Shown here: piece after piece, positions 25,830-33,963 of the stretch | Layout of the letters: each line of letters begins with the position of its first letter | Position numbering within the stretch: position 1 is the first letter of the stretch | Source: Vreelandella aquamarina | Lineage (GTDB): Bacteria; Pseudomonadota; Gammaproteobacteria; Pseudomonadales; Halomonadaceae | Direction of reading: 5' to 3' | Length of the DNA stretch: 40,928 nt | Assembly: GCF_900110265.1 (NCBI RefSeq) | Contig: NZ_FODB01000033.1 | Location: 1-40,928, forward strand | Notes under the pieces: generated by a model | Databases searched by the model: none | The model's input: only the letters and a program-made list of their open reading frames with translations | Told to the model about the DNA's origin: nothing | Program-made: the position numbers and the translations under genes

Positions 25830-27200
25830 ATGAGCACTTCAACCTCTGCTCTTACCTCAGATGAACTACCGGGAGCGGCTAGCCCCGCCACCGCCAAAGC
25901 CGTTGGGGCGGAAAGCTTAGCTCCGCAAAGTACCCGCATTATGGGGCGCACTTCCTACTTTTTAGCCTGGTTTGGGGGGTGTGTCTCTATCGGCACCTTC
26001 GCCATGGGCTCAAGCGTGGTGGGCACGCTCAACCTGCTTCAAGCCACCCTGGCCATCGCCATTGGCTGCTTTGTGATTGGCGTGGCGCTCGCCATTAACG
26101 GGGCTGCTGGCTACAAATACGGCATCCCGTTTATGGTGCAGGCACGCAGTGCATTCGGTTTTACCGGCACGCGTATTCCCGGTTTGGTGCGCGCCGTTCC
26201 TGCCATCGTCTGGTACGGTTTTCAAAGCTGGATTGGCGCAGGTGCCCTCAACATGGTGTCGGCGACACTGTTTGGCTTCGACAACCTGATCTTCTACTTC
26301 ATTGCTTTCCAGTGTTTGCAGATTGGCCTTTCGGTACTCGGCTTTCAGGGCATTAAGTGGCTGGAAAATATCGGCAGCGCCTTTATTCTCTGCTCGCTGA
26401 TGTACATGTTCTACGCCACGGTGCAGCGCTACGGTGACGAGCTTTCCACCAGCCTGCTGACCATGGAAGGCTCTTGGGGGATGCCCTTCTGGAGCGCCAC
26501 CATGCTGTTTTTGGGCATCTACAGCACCATGATGCTGAATGTGAGCGATTACTCCCGTGAGCATAAAAAAGGCACCGGCCAAGGGCTATTAACCACTATT
26601 TACGCCATGTCGATTCTGCCCTGCACGCTGTTTATGGGCCTGATTGGCTACATGGTGTCGCAAGCCACTGGCACCGCAGACCCCATCCAGGTGTTCGCCA
26701 ACGCGGTAGATAACACGCCGCTACTAATGATCACCCTGCTGTTTATCGCCTTCGCCCAGGTAACCACCAACGTGCTGAACAACGTGGTGCCGCCCACCTA
26801 CGTGCTGATGGACGTGTTCAAACTCAAGTTCCCCGTCGCAACGGTGATTGTGGGTCTGCTGGCCTTCGCCACTTTCCCCTGGAAGCTGGTGCAGCCGGAA
26901 TCGGCCGCAGGGTTGCAGCTCTTTGTACAAACCTACTCCGCGTTCCTTGGCCCCATCTTCGCCATTCTGGTGGTGGACTACTACGTGATTCGCCGCCGCA
27001 CGCTGGATATCGGCAAGCTCTACGATGAAAACGGCCCGTACCAAGGCATTAACAACGCCGCACTGATTGCCACGGCGGTGGGGATTATCGCAGCACTCTC
27101 GTTCTCGGCGGTCTCTTGGTACGCCAGCCTTATTCCTGCCGGGCTGACCTACTACCTGCTGATGAAACACTGGCCCGCCTGCCAGCGCTTCACCCAGTAA
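25830..27200 (+). CDS. NCS1-family nucleobase/allantoin permease
   Basis: 456 residues with about 12 membrane helices and the NCS1 pattern: YKYGIPFMVQARSAFGFTGTRIPGLVRAVPAIVWYGFQSW around helix 3, MLNVSDYSREHKKG after helix 6, and GPIFAILVVDYYVIRR near the end. Secondary transporter for cytosine, purines, hydantoin or allantoin; the purine-catabolic setting favours allantoin or urate-related substrates. ATG preceded by GCGAGGACG. The second NCS1 gene follows 65 nt downstream, so they are probably cotranscribed. Exact substrate cannot be read from sequence. Confidence 0.88.
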   Translation: MSTSTSALTSDELPGAASPATAKAVGAESLAPQSTRIMGRTSYFLAWFGGCVSIGTFAMGSSVVGTLNLLQATLAIAIGCFVIGVALAINGAAGYKYGIPFMVQARSAFGFTGTRIPGLVRAVPAIVWYGFQSWIGAGALNMVSATLFGFDNLIFYFIAFQCLQIGLSVLGFQGIKWLENIGSAFILCSLMYMFYATVQRYGDELSTSLLTMEGSWGMPFWSATMLFLGIYSTMMLNVSDYSREHKKGTGQGLLTTIYAMSILPCTLFMGLIGYMVSQATGTADPIQVFANAVDNTPLLMITLLFIAFAQVTTNVLNNVVPPTYVLMDVFKLKFPVATVIVGLLAFATFPWKLVQPESAAGLQLFVQTYSAFLGPIFAILVVDYYVIRRRTLDIGKLYDENGPYQGINNAALIATAVGIIAALSFSAVSWYASLIPAGLTYYLLMKHWPACQRFTQ

Positions 27201-27265
27201 CTCGCCTTGCCAACGCCTACCACCCTCGCGTGGCAGGCGACCATTTCCGGATAAAGAGCCTTGCA

Positions 27266-28738
27266 ATGAATGAACAACCCAGCCAAAGCGACCTAAACAT
27301 CCAGCAGATTGATCCAACGCTCTATAACGAAGACCTCGCCCCGCTAAAGCCAGAGCACCGCACCTGGGGCGCCTTTGAGATTTTTAACGTCTGGTCCAAC
27401 GATATTCAAAGCCTGTTTGGCTACACCCTGGCGGCGTCGCTGTTCCTCTCTTATGGCCTAAACGGCTGGGCCGTAATGGCAGCGATTATTCTGGCCGGGA
27501 TTATCGTCATGTTTTTGGTCAACCTGACCGGCAAACCCAGCGTGAAATACGGCATACCTTTCCCCGTCATGGTGCGCGCCAGCATGGGCGTGCGTGGTGC
27601 CAACCTGCCCGCCATGCTGCGCGCCATTGTGGGTATTTTTTGGTACGGCGTGCAGACCTACTTCGCCTCCACCGCCGTGGCGCTGCTGATTACCGCGCTG
27701 TTTGGCGTGGGCAACGGCGGCACCTTTCTTGGCCTTTCCGGGGTGGCGTGGCTGTCGTTCGTGATTGTGTGGCTGTTTCAGATCGCGATTTTTTGGCAGG
27801 GCATCGAGCGCATTAAACACTTCCTAAACTGGGCAGGCCCGCTGGTGTATGTGGTGATGGTGGTGTTGATGATTGTGGTATGGGTACAAGCCGGTAGCGA
27901 GCTACTCCCCGCCATTAGCACCATCTTTAGCGGCAGCGATGAGCAGGGCGGCCTGGGTGCGTTTCTCGCCATTGTGGGTACGATGGTGGCCTACTTCGCC
28001 GCAGTGGTGATCAACTTCGGCGACTTTACCCGGTTTGTAAAAACCGAACGCCAGATGAAGCTGGGCAACCTGCTGGGCCTGCCCTTGAACGTGGCGTTCT
28101 TCTCGTTTATTGCGCTGATTATCACCGCCGGCACGCTGGTACTGTTTGGCGAAGCGCTAACCAACCCAGCAGATATTGTGGAACGCGTCGATTCGCTGCC
28201 GCTGACCCTTGTGGCCGCCCTCACCTTCTTTGCCGCTACGGTGGGTATCAACCTCGTCGCTAACTTCATTCCCCCCGCCTACGACTTAGCTAACCTGTTC
28301 CCAAGCAAAATCAGCTTCAAGATGGGCGGCTTGATTACCGCCGTGATTGCCTTTTTCGTGGGTGCGCTATGGATCTCAGTGATCAGCCAAATTGGCGTGC
28401 CGGGCTTTGTAAATGCGCTGGGCGCTATCGTCGCGCCGTTCTACGGCATCATCGTGGTGGACTACTACCTGATCAAACGCCAGCACCTCAACATGCAGGA
28501 GCTATTCTCCTCAGCCCCCAGCAGCGCCTACTACTACGTCAACGGCTGGAACACCCGCGCCCTCATCGCCTTTGGCGTGGCGGCAATGTTCTCGCTCTCT
28601 ACCATATTGGTACCGGCTTTAGCCAGCTTAGGCGGCTATGGCTGGCTGATCGGCGCTGGCTTGGGTGGGGTGTTCTATTACGGGCTGATGAAGCGGTTTA
28701 AGGCAGCGCCCGTGATGGCTGAGCAAAAAGCGCACTAA
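27266..28738 (+). CDS. Second NCS1-family permease (allantoin/purine type)
   Basis: 490 residues, about 12 helices. The N terminus LKPEHRTWGAFEIFNVWSNDIQS is the classic NCS1 cytosolic motif, followed by KYGIPFPVMVRASMGVRGANLPAMLRA, WYGVQTYFAS (substrate-site tryptophan region), INFGDFTRFVKTERQ and FYGIIVVDYYLIKR. Closer to the Mhp1/PucI side of NCS1 than the upstream gene is. The frame is open 50 codons further upstream into the preceding gene, but ATG 27266 begins the family-like N terminus. A bidirectional terminator follows at 28779. Confidence 0.88.
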   Translation: MNEQPSQSDLNIQQIDPTLYNEDLAPLKPEHRTWGAFEIFNVWSNDIQSLFGYTLAASLFLSYGLNGWAVMAAIILAGIIVMFLVNLTGKPSVKYGIPFPVMVRASMGVRGANLPAMLRAIVGIFWYGVQTYFASTAVALLITALFGVGNGGTFLGLSGVAWLSFVIVWLFQIAIFWQGIERIKHFLNWAGPLVYVVMVVLMIVVWVQAGSELLPAISTIFSGSDEQGGLGAFLAIVGTMVAYFAAVVINFGDFTRFVKTERQMKLGNLLGLPLNVAFFSFIALIITAGTLVLFGEALTNPADIVERVDSLPLTLVAALTFFAATVGINLVANFIPPAYDLANLFPSKISFKMGGLITAVIAFFVGALWISVISQIGVPGFVNALGAIVAPFYGIIVVDYYLIKRQHLNMQELFSSAPSSAYYYVNGWNTRALIAFGVAAMFSLSTILVPALASLGGYGWLIGAGLGGVFYYGLMKRFKAAPVMAEQKAH

Positions 28739-28778
28739 GCCATGAAGTGATGGCTCATAGCAAAACGTGGTAACCACT

Positions 28779-28813
28779 AAAAGCGCCACCGGATGAGCTC
28801 CGGTGGCGCTTTT
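28779..28813. terminator. Bidirectional terminator between NCS1 permease and gntR
   Basis: A 15-bp perfect stem, with arms starting AAAAGCGCCACCGGA, encloses 5 nt and is flanked by A4 and T4 so it works in both directions. It separates the + strand permease operon from the minus strand hiuH-puuD-gntR operon. Confidence 0.9.
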
Positions 28814-28869
28814 ACGTTAATCCAAAAAAACTGCCTAACCGCCATTACAGTTGAGCAGATGCGTCGTCG

Positions 28870-29586
28870 CTAAACACCAAAAATCTGCTGCAGATCCGGT
28901 ACATTCTCTTCCTCTTCAACCATGGAGAGCGAGGCTTCGATGGCTTTGAGGTGGCGGCTCATAAAGGCTTTGGCGCGTTCGCCGTTGCCGGTTTCAAGAT
29001 AGCCAATCAGGTCGTCGTGGTCGTGGGATTCGCAGCCTAGGTGGCCGCGATGGCCGTAAACGGCGAGGATCAGTGATGAGCGGGAGCAGAGGCGCTCGAC
29101 GAATTCTGCCAGGGTGGCATTGCCGGAGAGTTGGGCTAAGCGCACGTGAAAATCCGCCGAGAGACGAATCGCCACGCTCTGCTGACCGCTGCGTAGGGCT
29201 TGACGTTCTTGGCGGGCCATCTCGCGAAGCTCCGCCGCCGCCGCGGCGTTCATTCGCCTGGCCACATCGGGCATGAGGCCACACTCGATCAACTGGCGGG
29301 CATCGAACACGTCTTTCGCTTCATCGGCGGTGGGGCGCGTCACGCTAGCCCCACGACGCGGGGTCAAGGTAACAAGCTGCTCCAGCGCCAGCCGCTGAAG
29401 GATCTTACGAATCCCCGTGCGGCTAATACCGAATACTTCCGCTAGCGCATCTTCACGCAGCCGAGCGCCGGGCTTAAGGCGCTGCTCCACAATCGCATCG
29501 CTCACCGCCCGGTAAATCGCTTCGTGGCGCTCATCGCCCTCTTTGTCAGAAGGCCTCCGCTTTAACGCCGCCTGCGCATCACTCAT
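28870..29586 (-). CDS. GntR-family (FadR/FCD subfamily) transcriptional regulator of purine/ureide genes
   Basis: 238 residues. The N-terminal winged HTH (about 20-88, LREDALAEVFGISRTGIRKILQRLALEQLV) is followed by a helical FCD effector domain (95-225). Potential metal/effector ligands are D145 and H149 (SADFHVRL), the CESHDHDD region and H217-L (SRHL). It is the third gene of hiuH-puuD-gntR (24 nt after puuD), so it is likely autoregulated. The TGTATACA palindromes near puuE, the racemase gene and uraD are good candidates for its operator. Effector unknown; allantoin, urate or glyoxylate would be logical. The family call is firm; the target assignment is inference. Confidence 0.9.
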   Translation of the reverse strand: MSDAQAALKRRPSDKEGDERHEAIYRAVSDAIVEQRLKPGARLREDALAEVFGISRTGIRKILQRLALEQLVTLTPRRGASVTRPTADEAKDVFDARQLIECGLMPDVARRMNAAAAAELREMARQERQALRSGQQSVAIRLSADFHVRLAQLSGNATLAEFVERLCSRSSLILAVYGHRGHLGCESHDHDDLIGYLETGNGERAKAFMSRHLKAIEASLSMVEEEENVPDLQQIFGV

Positions 29587-29610
29587 AGTGTCTCCTGTCT
29601 GCGACTCTGA

Positions 29611-30810
29611 TTACTCCTCCCAGGCCGCAATGATATCGCGCTCTTCGTCACTCATGTTGGTGATATTACCAAGCGGCATGTAGCGACTGCCAACGACCTG
29701 TTGGATTTGCGCTTTGTGACCAAGAATATCGTCCCAGCTATCAAAGGCATAGCCTGCAGGCGGCGCGGAGAAACCGGCATGCTCGGGGTTGCGGGCATGG
29801 CACTGGGTGCAGTGTTGCTCAATCAATCCAGATATCTGCGCTTGTGTGGGCGCACCGCCAGTGCTTTCTGCGATGCTACTTGGGCTGGGCGCGGCCACCC
29901 AGAACGCGAGCAAAATCAGCCCAACGCCTACTGCAGGGTAGGCAGGCTGAATGTTACCGGCATGCATCAGTACAAAGAACTGACGAATCAGCGCTCCGGC
30001 AAAGATAAACAGCACCATTACCACCCAAGAGAGCTCGTGGGCGTAGATAAATGAGTAGTGATTACTCACCATCAGCAGCACCACGGGGAGCGTGAAGTAG
30101 GTGTTGTGCACCGAACGCTGCTTGCCGCGCTTGCCGTCTAGTGGGTTGGGAGCCTCGCCCGCCTTCATGGCTTTCACCATGCGGCGCTGGCCGGGAATGA
30201 TCCAGAAAAAGACGTTGGCCGACATCGCCGTGGCCATTACCGCGCCGGTGAGCAGAAATGCCGCCCGCCCGGTAAACATCTGGGTGCTTAAGTAGGCAAC
30301 CACCACCATCATCACCGCTACGGCAATACTCAGCAGGCCATCGCGCTCCATGTTGGGGCTAATACGCTTGCACAGCTCGTTATAAACCACCCAGCCGCCT
30401 AGCAGGAACCCAAGCGCCAGCAGGTTCGCCTGCCAACCGGTGAGGTTAGCCGCCCAGGCCCAGTTACTGTCCGGATTCACTAAGTAGAAACCGGGGTTCA
30501 CCATGTAGAGAATGACGAACAGCGCAAAACCCGATAGCCACGTCGTATAGGCTTTCCAGAACGACCAGTGCAGGTCGTTGGGCAGCTTGGCCGGGGCCGT
30601 GGCATATTTCTGGTTATGATAGAAACCGCCACCATGCACAGCCCACATCTCGCCAAAAACACCCTTTTCACGATCTTCAGCGGCTTTGGGAGTGCGCAGG
30701 CCATTATCCAGCATTACGAAGTAGATCGACTCGCCGATCCATGCAATCGCTGCGATCACGTGTAACCAGCGCAGCAGTAGATTCACAAACTCGATGATAT
30801 ACGCTTGCAT
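29611..30810 (-). CDS. puuD: Membrane-bound urate hydroxylase PuuD with C-terminal cytochrome c domain
   Basis: 399 residues that oxidise urate to 5-hydroxyisourate at the membrane, passing electrons to the respiratory chain. About eight hydrophobic helices (roughly 8-30, 86-108, 125-145, 157-175, 180-205, 238-258, 262-282, 288-306) are followed by a periplasmic mono-heme c domain with C334-x-x-C337-H338 and a likely axial Met378 in YMPLGN. The Mfam features GGGFYHNQKY and WLHVIAAIAWIGESIYF are typical of PuuD. It lies 11 nt after hiuH. This replaces the cofactor-free uricase of other organisms; no uricase or FAD-HpxO is in the window. Confidence 0.94.
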   Translation of the reverse strand: MQAYIIEFVNLLLRWLHVIAAIAWIGESIYFVMLDNGLRTPKAAEDREKGVFGEMWAVHGGGFYHNQKYATAPAKLPNDLHWSFWKAYTTWLSGFALFVILYMVNPGFYLVNPDSNWAWAANLTGWQANLLALGFLLGGWVVYNELCKRISPNMERDGLLSIAVAVMMVVVAYLSTQMFTGRAAFLLTGAVMATAMSANVFFWIIPGQRRMVKAMKAGEAPNPLDGKRGKQRSVHNTYFTLPVVLLMVSNHYSFIYAHELSWVVMVLFIFAGALIRQFFVLMHAGNIQPAYPAVGVGLILLAFWVAAPSPSSIAESTGGAPTQAQISGLIEQHCTQCHARNPEHAGFSAPPAGYAFDSWDDILGHKAQIQQVVGSRYMPLGNITNMSDEERDIIAAWEE

Positions 30811-30821
30811 GCCTAGTCCTC

Positions 30822-31175
30822 TTAGCTACCACGGTAAGTGGAGTAGCCGTAGGGCGAAAGCAGCAACGGTACATGATAGTGCTGGCTTGCATCGGCCACG
30901 CCGAAGCGCAGCGGAATAACGTCTAAAAAGCGCGGTTCAGCGGCTTCTACCCCTTGAGCGCGCAGATAGTTTCCAGCGTGGAACACAAGCTCATACTCGC
31001 CTGGCATTAGCGCATCGCCTTTTAAAATGGGGGCATCGCAGCGGCCATCGCTATTAGTGACGGTGGTGCCTAAATGCTCGCGGCTGCCGTCCGCTAGCCG
31101 AAAAACCTCAATGGTAATGCCTTGGCCGGGCTGTCCTTTGGCGGTATCCAGCACGTGGGTAGTTAAGCGTCCCAT
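30822..31175 (-). CDS. hiuH: 5-hydroxyisourate hydrolase (transthyretin-like)
   Basis: 117 residues hydrolysing 5-hydroxyisourate to OHCU. Family landmarks: N-terminal [14 protein letters not shown] with active-site histidine, the central PEYELVFH-like segment ([13 protein letters not shown]), [28 protein letters not shown] with the C-terminal Y-R-G-S tetrad. No signal peptide, so cytoplasmic. ATG 31175 has AAGGAG five nt upstream; a GTG six nt earlier is less well placed. First gene of hiuH-puuD-gntR, divergent from uraD. Confidence 0.95.
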   Translation of the reverse strand: MGRLTTHVLDTAKGQPGQGITIEVFRLADGSREHLGTTVTNSDGRCDAPILKGDALMPGEYELVFHAGNYLRAQGVEAAEPRFLDVIPLRFGVADASQHYHVPLLLSPYGYSTYRGS

Positions 31176-31232
31176 CGTCACTCCTTACATTGGCGGGGTT
31201 ATTGGTGTTATGGATAGATGTTATGTGTAGAG

Positions 31233-31282
31233 TTTGACCTATTGGTCAAAGAGTACCGTTGATGCTATTTATTGTATACAGC
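31233..31282. promoter_or_regulatory. Divergent hiuH/uraD control region: inverted repeat and TGTATACA site
   Basis: Two elements lie here. TTTGACC-TATT-GGTCAAA (31233-31250) is a perfect inverted repeat; on the minus strand its TTGACC can act as the hiuH -35 with CATAAC 18 nt downstream. ATTGTATACAGC (31271-31282) is the third copy of the TGTATACA motif (9 of 12 matches to the puuE palindrome), directly after TATTTA, a possible uraD -10, and 32 nt before the uraD start. Confidence 0.6.
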
Positions 31283-31313
31283 ATTTCCCTTTTCGCACGC
31301 CTGGAGAGTTTTT

Positions 31314-31859
31314 GTGTCGACTGCTACCCCACTCACATTATCCCCTACCCCCAGCCAATGCAGCCTGGAAGACTTCGTCGCCCACTATGGCGATGTGTAT
31401 GAGCACTCGCCCTGGGTGGCAGAAGCCGCTTGGCACCAGGGCCTGCGTCCTAAACATGACAACCCTGACGCGCTAGCCGAACTGATGGGTTTAATGCTGC
31501 GTCAGGCAACGCCCGAGCAGCAGATTGCCGTTATTCGGGCCCACCCCGATCTAGCTGGCAAGGCCGCACTGGCGGGAGAGTTAACGCACGACTCCACCAG
31601 CGAGCAGGCAGGCGCAGGGCTCGACCAGTGCTCACCAGAAGAATTTGCCCGCTTTGAACAGCTCAATCAGGCTTATAAAGAGAAATTCGGCTTCCCGTTT
31701 GTGATTGCGGTGAAAGGGCTGGACCGCTACGACATACTCGCGGCGTTTGAAGAACGCCTGGAGAACGGATTAGCCCAGGAGCGTGAAACCGCGATTCAGC
31801 AAATTATTCGCATAGCGCGCTTTCGGCTCCGAGCACGCGCTAACGAGGCCTCGCTATAA
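31314..31859 (+). CDS. uraD: OHCU decarboxylase UraD
   Basis: 181 residues converting 2-oxo-4-hydroxy-4-carboxy-5-ureidoimidazoline to S-allantoin. Motifs: FVAHYGDVYEHSPWVAEAAW, IRAHPDLAGK (catalytic histidine), TSEQAGAGLDQCSPEE, and YKEKFGFPFVIAVKG. The frame is open 14 codons upstream, but the GTG at 31314 preceded by GGAGAG is the best start. The TGTATACA operator would otherwise lie inside the coding sequence. Monocistronic, ending at the shared terminator with the phasin gene. Confidence 0.94.
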   Translation: MSTATPLTLSPTPSQCSLEDFVAHYGDVYEHSPWVAEAAWHQGLRPKHDNPDALAELMGLMLRQATPEQQIAVIRAHPDLAGKAALAGELTHDSTSEQAGAGLDQCSPEEFARFEQLNQAYKEKFGFPFVIAVKGLDRYDILAAFEERLENGLAQERETAIQQIIRIARFRLRARANEASL

Positions 31860-31914
31860 TCGCCACGCCTCCTACTAACCAAAAAAACATGCTAAGTAAC
31901 AAGTACGCAAAAAA

Positions 31915-31948
31915 ATGCCGCGTCCTGGAATAATTCCAGGCGCGGCAT
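31915..31948. terminator. Bidirectional terminator between uraD and the phasin gene
   Basis: Arms ATGCCGCG-T-CCTGGAA and TTCCAGG-CGCGGCAT form a long stem with one bulged T and a 3-nt loop. It is followed by T7 on the minus strand (phasin) and CTTTT on the + strand (uraD). Confidence 0.85.
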
Positions 31949-31969
31949 CTTTTCACTCAAGCGGGATAA

Positions 31970-32326
31970 TTACTGCTTGGCAGTCTCTACCGCTTTCTTG
32001 GTCGTTTCTTCGGCCATTTTCTGGCTGTCTTGCATGAAGCTCTGGCTGATAGAAGTGACTTTTTCAGAGTCGCCTTTCATGCGCTCCATCAGATCGGCAG
32101 CAGTTTTTTGCTGGCTCTCCATCGCTTTTTTGAAGCTGTCCGCGTCTTTTACGTCTAACCATGTGCGCGCTTGGGCAATGGTCATGTCGGAGTAGGCACG
32201 GGCTGCATCCATCTGCGCGCCGACCAGCTGCTCGTAGTAGTTCAGTGCCGCCAACGTGTAGGAACGCATGGGGGACACGAATACCGACTCGAACTGCTGA
32301 CTGGTTTTCTCTGCGGCCTTGTTCAT
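31970..32326 (-). CDS. Phasin family protein
   Basis: 118 residues, almost entirely helical and amphipathic, rich in A, K, E, Q and M, with no cysteine: NKAAEKTSQQFESVFVSPMRSYTLAALNYYEQLVGAQMDAARAYSDM. This matches the phasin_2-type proteins that coat polyhydroxyalkanoate granules. The ATG at 32326 has AAGGAG eight nt upstream; a GTG immediately before it is an alternative start. No pha synthase or depolymerase lies nearby. Family call is from pattern; granule binding is inferred. Confidence 0.82.
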   Translation of the reverse strand: MNKAAEKTSQQFESVFVSPMRSYTLAALNYYEQLVGAQMDAARAYSDMTIAQARTWLDVKDADSFKKAMESQQKTAADLMERMKGDSEKVTSISQSFMQDSQKMAEETTKKAVETAKQ

Positions 32327-32429
32327 CACGTAATCTCCTTGAGTGAGCTAGCGATTCGACCCGCGCCGAGGCAGGCCGGTAGTGGGCGTTTGCCGTTGCT
32401 ACCCACAAAGCTAGCAGCGATTTTTGTGC

Positions 32430-32459
32430 AGCGCAACATGATTTTCAACATGCTGCGCT
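32430..32459 (-). repeat. Hairpin downstream of the YfcG-like GST gene
   Basis: Arms AGCGCAACATG and CATGCTGCGCT pair over 11 bp (one G-U wobble in the minus-strand RNA) around 8 nt. It has no T-tract. A weak or Rho-assisted transcript end for the GST operon is possible. The 176-nt spacer 32327-32502 otherwise holds the phasin promoter region without clear boxes. Confidence 0.4.
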
Positions 32460-32502
32460 TGCCACACTTTCGCCCACTCAAAGACCAGAAAAAGCCGTTG
32501 GA

Positions 32503-33192
32503 TTAACGGTTGCCAAACAGATGTTTACGAGCTTCATCATCCATCGTGATGCCCGCTTGGGGATTGATATCTTCCACTAGCGCGTAGGCTTTACGCACCG
32601 CCGGGCGTTGCGATACCTCTTCGAACCAGCGTTCAAGATCGGGGAACTCTTCCAAGGTTTGACGCTGCTTCTCCCAGGGCACAATCCAGGGGTAGATCGC
32701 CATATCCGCAATGGAGTAGCGGTCGCCGCCAACATAATGCTGCTGAGAGAGTCGTTGATCCAGCACGCTGTAGAGCCGGTTGGTCTCGCGTATATAGCGC
32801 TCTATGGCGTACTCAATTTTCTGCGGTGCGTAGTGGCAAAAGTGATGGTTCTGGCCCGCCATAGGGCCAAGCCCACCCACCTGCCAGTGCAGCCACTGCA
32901 GTACTACATAGCGTTCTCGCCCTTCTGCTGGCAGAAATTGCCCTGTCTTATCGGCGAGATATTCAAGAATCGCACCTGATTCAAACAGCGCCATCGGCTG
33001 GCCGCCGTCTTGGGGGGAGTGGTCAACAATGGCGGGAATGCGGTTATTAGGAGCAATGGTTAGAAACTCAGGGTCAAACTGCTCGCCGCGGCCAATGTTA
33101 ACGGGCTTAACACGGTAAGCCAGCTTTGCCTCTTCAAGCATGATGGAGATTTTATGGCCATTCGGGGTTGTCCAGTAATACAGGTCAATCAT
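32503..33192 (-). CDS. yfcG: YfcG-like nu-class glutathione S-transferase / disulfide-bond reductase
   Basis: 229 residues. The N terminus carries the YfcG active-site pattern T8-T9-P10-N11-G-H-K-I, where a Thr and Asn replace the usual catalytic Tyr/Ser/Cys. It is followed by PEFLTIAPNNRIPAIVDHSPQDGGQPMALFESGAILEYLADKTG, close to YfcG by eye. These enzymes bind two glutathiones and act as glutathione-dependent disulfide reductases. ATG 33192 is six nt after AAAGGAG; an ATG two codons earlier abuts the RBS. Follows the other GST gene on the same strand with hairpins between. Cytoplasmic, full length. Confidence 0.87.
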   Translation of the reverse strand: MIDLYYWTTPNGHKISIMLEEAKLAYRVKPVNIGRGEQFDPEFLTIAPNNRIPAIVDHSPQDGGQPMALFESGAILEYLADKTGQFLPAEGRERYVVLQWLHWQVGGLGPMAGQNHHFCHYAPQKIEYAIERYIRETNRLYSVLDQRLSQQHYVGGDRYSIADMAIYPWIVPWEKQRQTLEEFPDLERWFEEVSQRPAVRKAYALVEDINPQAGITMDDEARKHLFGNR

Positions 33193-33206
33193 TGCCATCT
33201 CCTTTC

Positions 33207-33264
33207 ACACTAACGGACTACGCCGTTAGTGTTGCCTGTGGGTGTTAGGCGGCCATGGCCGCCT
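33207..33264. repeat. Two consecutive palindromic hairpins between the GST genes
   Basis: The first has 10-bp arms ACACTAACGG/CCGTTAGTGT with a 6-nt loop (33207-33232). The second is the 18-nt perfect palindrome AGGCGGCCATGGCCGCCT (33247-33264). Both lie in the 78-nt intercistronic gap, and neither is followed by a T-run. Likely mRNA processing or attenuation structures. Confidence 0.5.
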
Positions 33265-33270
33265 TACCTG

Positions 33271-33963
33271 TTATAGATCACGAATCGTCATGGCTTGGCC
33301 AGCGGCTGCATCATGCACCTCTAGCATACGCGCAAACCACGCTGCTACAGGGTCACTTTCTTCCACGAGCGGCTCGGTAGAAACGGTATAGGCCCACATC
33401 ATGCTGCCAAACAGCAAGTAATCCGCACCGCTGGGCGTTTCACCATCCAAAAATAGGCTCTCTTTCAGTTGAGCGCTTACCGGTACTAGTGCCTGTTTAA
33501 GCTGCTGACGCCCCTGCTCCGGATTGCTGACGGCTTCTAAGGTAGCGCCAAAACGCGCCTCCCGGGTTTTACGGAAGTAAGCGCGGTCATCAGGGTGAAT
33601 CGCCTCTAGGAGATCTAACACCACAATCTTGAACAGCGCAGGCGTAATGCTTCGCTCTACCAGCTGTTTAAAAAACATCACGCGCTGAAGGCTTACACCC
33701 TCGCCCAGCACCGGGGCTTCGGGGTAGGCGCGGTCCAGATAGCGCATGATCTCGAAGCTATCGGTCACTACCGTGTCGCCATCGGTCAACACGGGTACTT
33801 TGTCGTAGTTGGCAAACGCCAGCGCCTCTTTTTCTTGGAAACGCCAGGCTACTGTTGTGTAGTCCAACCCTTTATGGGCTAGCGCCATACGTACCCGCCA
33901 GCAATAAGGCGAAAAGCGTAGGCGCTCATCACGGCCGCACAGGTCATAAAGTGTTATTGCCAT
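33271..33963 (-). CDS. Glutathione S-transferase, etherase-like N-terminal domain
   Basis: 230 residues with a thioredoxin-like N-terminal GST domain (1-80) bearing RFSPYCWRVRMALAHKGLDYTTV, characteristic of the etherase (LigE/LigF-like) GST group, then KVPVLTDGDTVVTDSFEIMRYLD, with the cis-Pro and the DSFEI glutathione site. A helical C-terminal domain follows (90-225). The physiological substrate is unknown; lignin-etherase activity should not be assumed. The frame extends ten codons upstream, but ATG 33963 starts the family-like N terminus, with only a weak AGAGAA upstream. Confidence 0.84.
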   Translation of the reverse strand: MAITLYDLCGRDERLRFSPYCWRVRMALAHKGLDYTTVAWRFQEKEALAFANYDKVPVLTDGDTVVTDSFEIMRYLDRAYPEAPVLGEGVSLQRVMFFKQLVERSITPALFKIVVLDLLEAIHPDDRAYFRKTREARFGATLEAVSNPEQGRQQLKQALVPVSAQLKESLFLDGETPSGADYLLFGSMMWAYTVSTEPLVEESDPVAAWFARMLEVHDAAAGQAMTIRDL

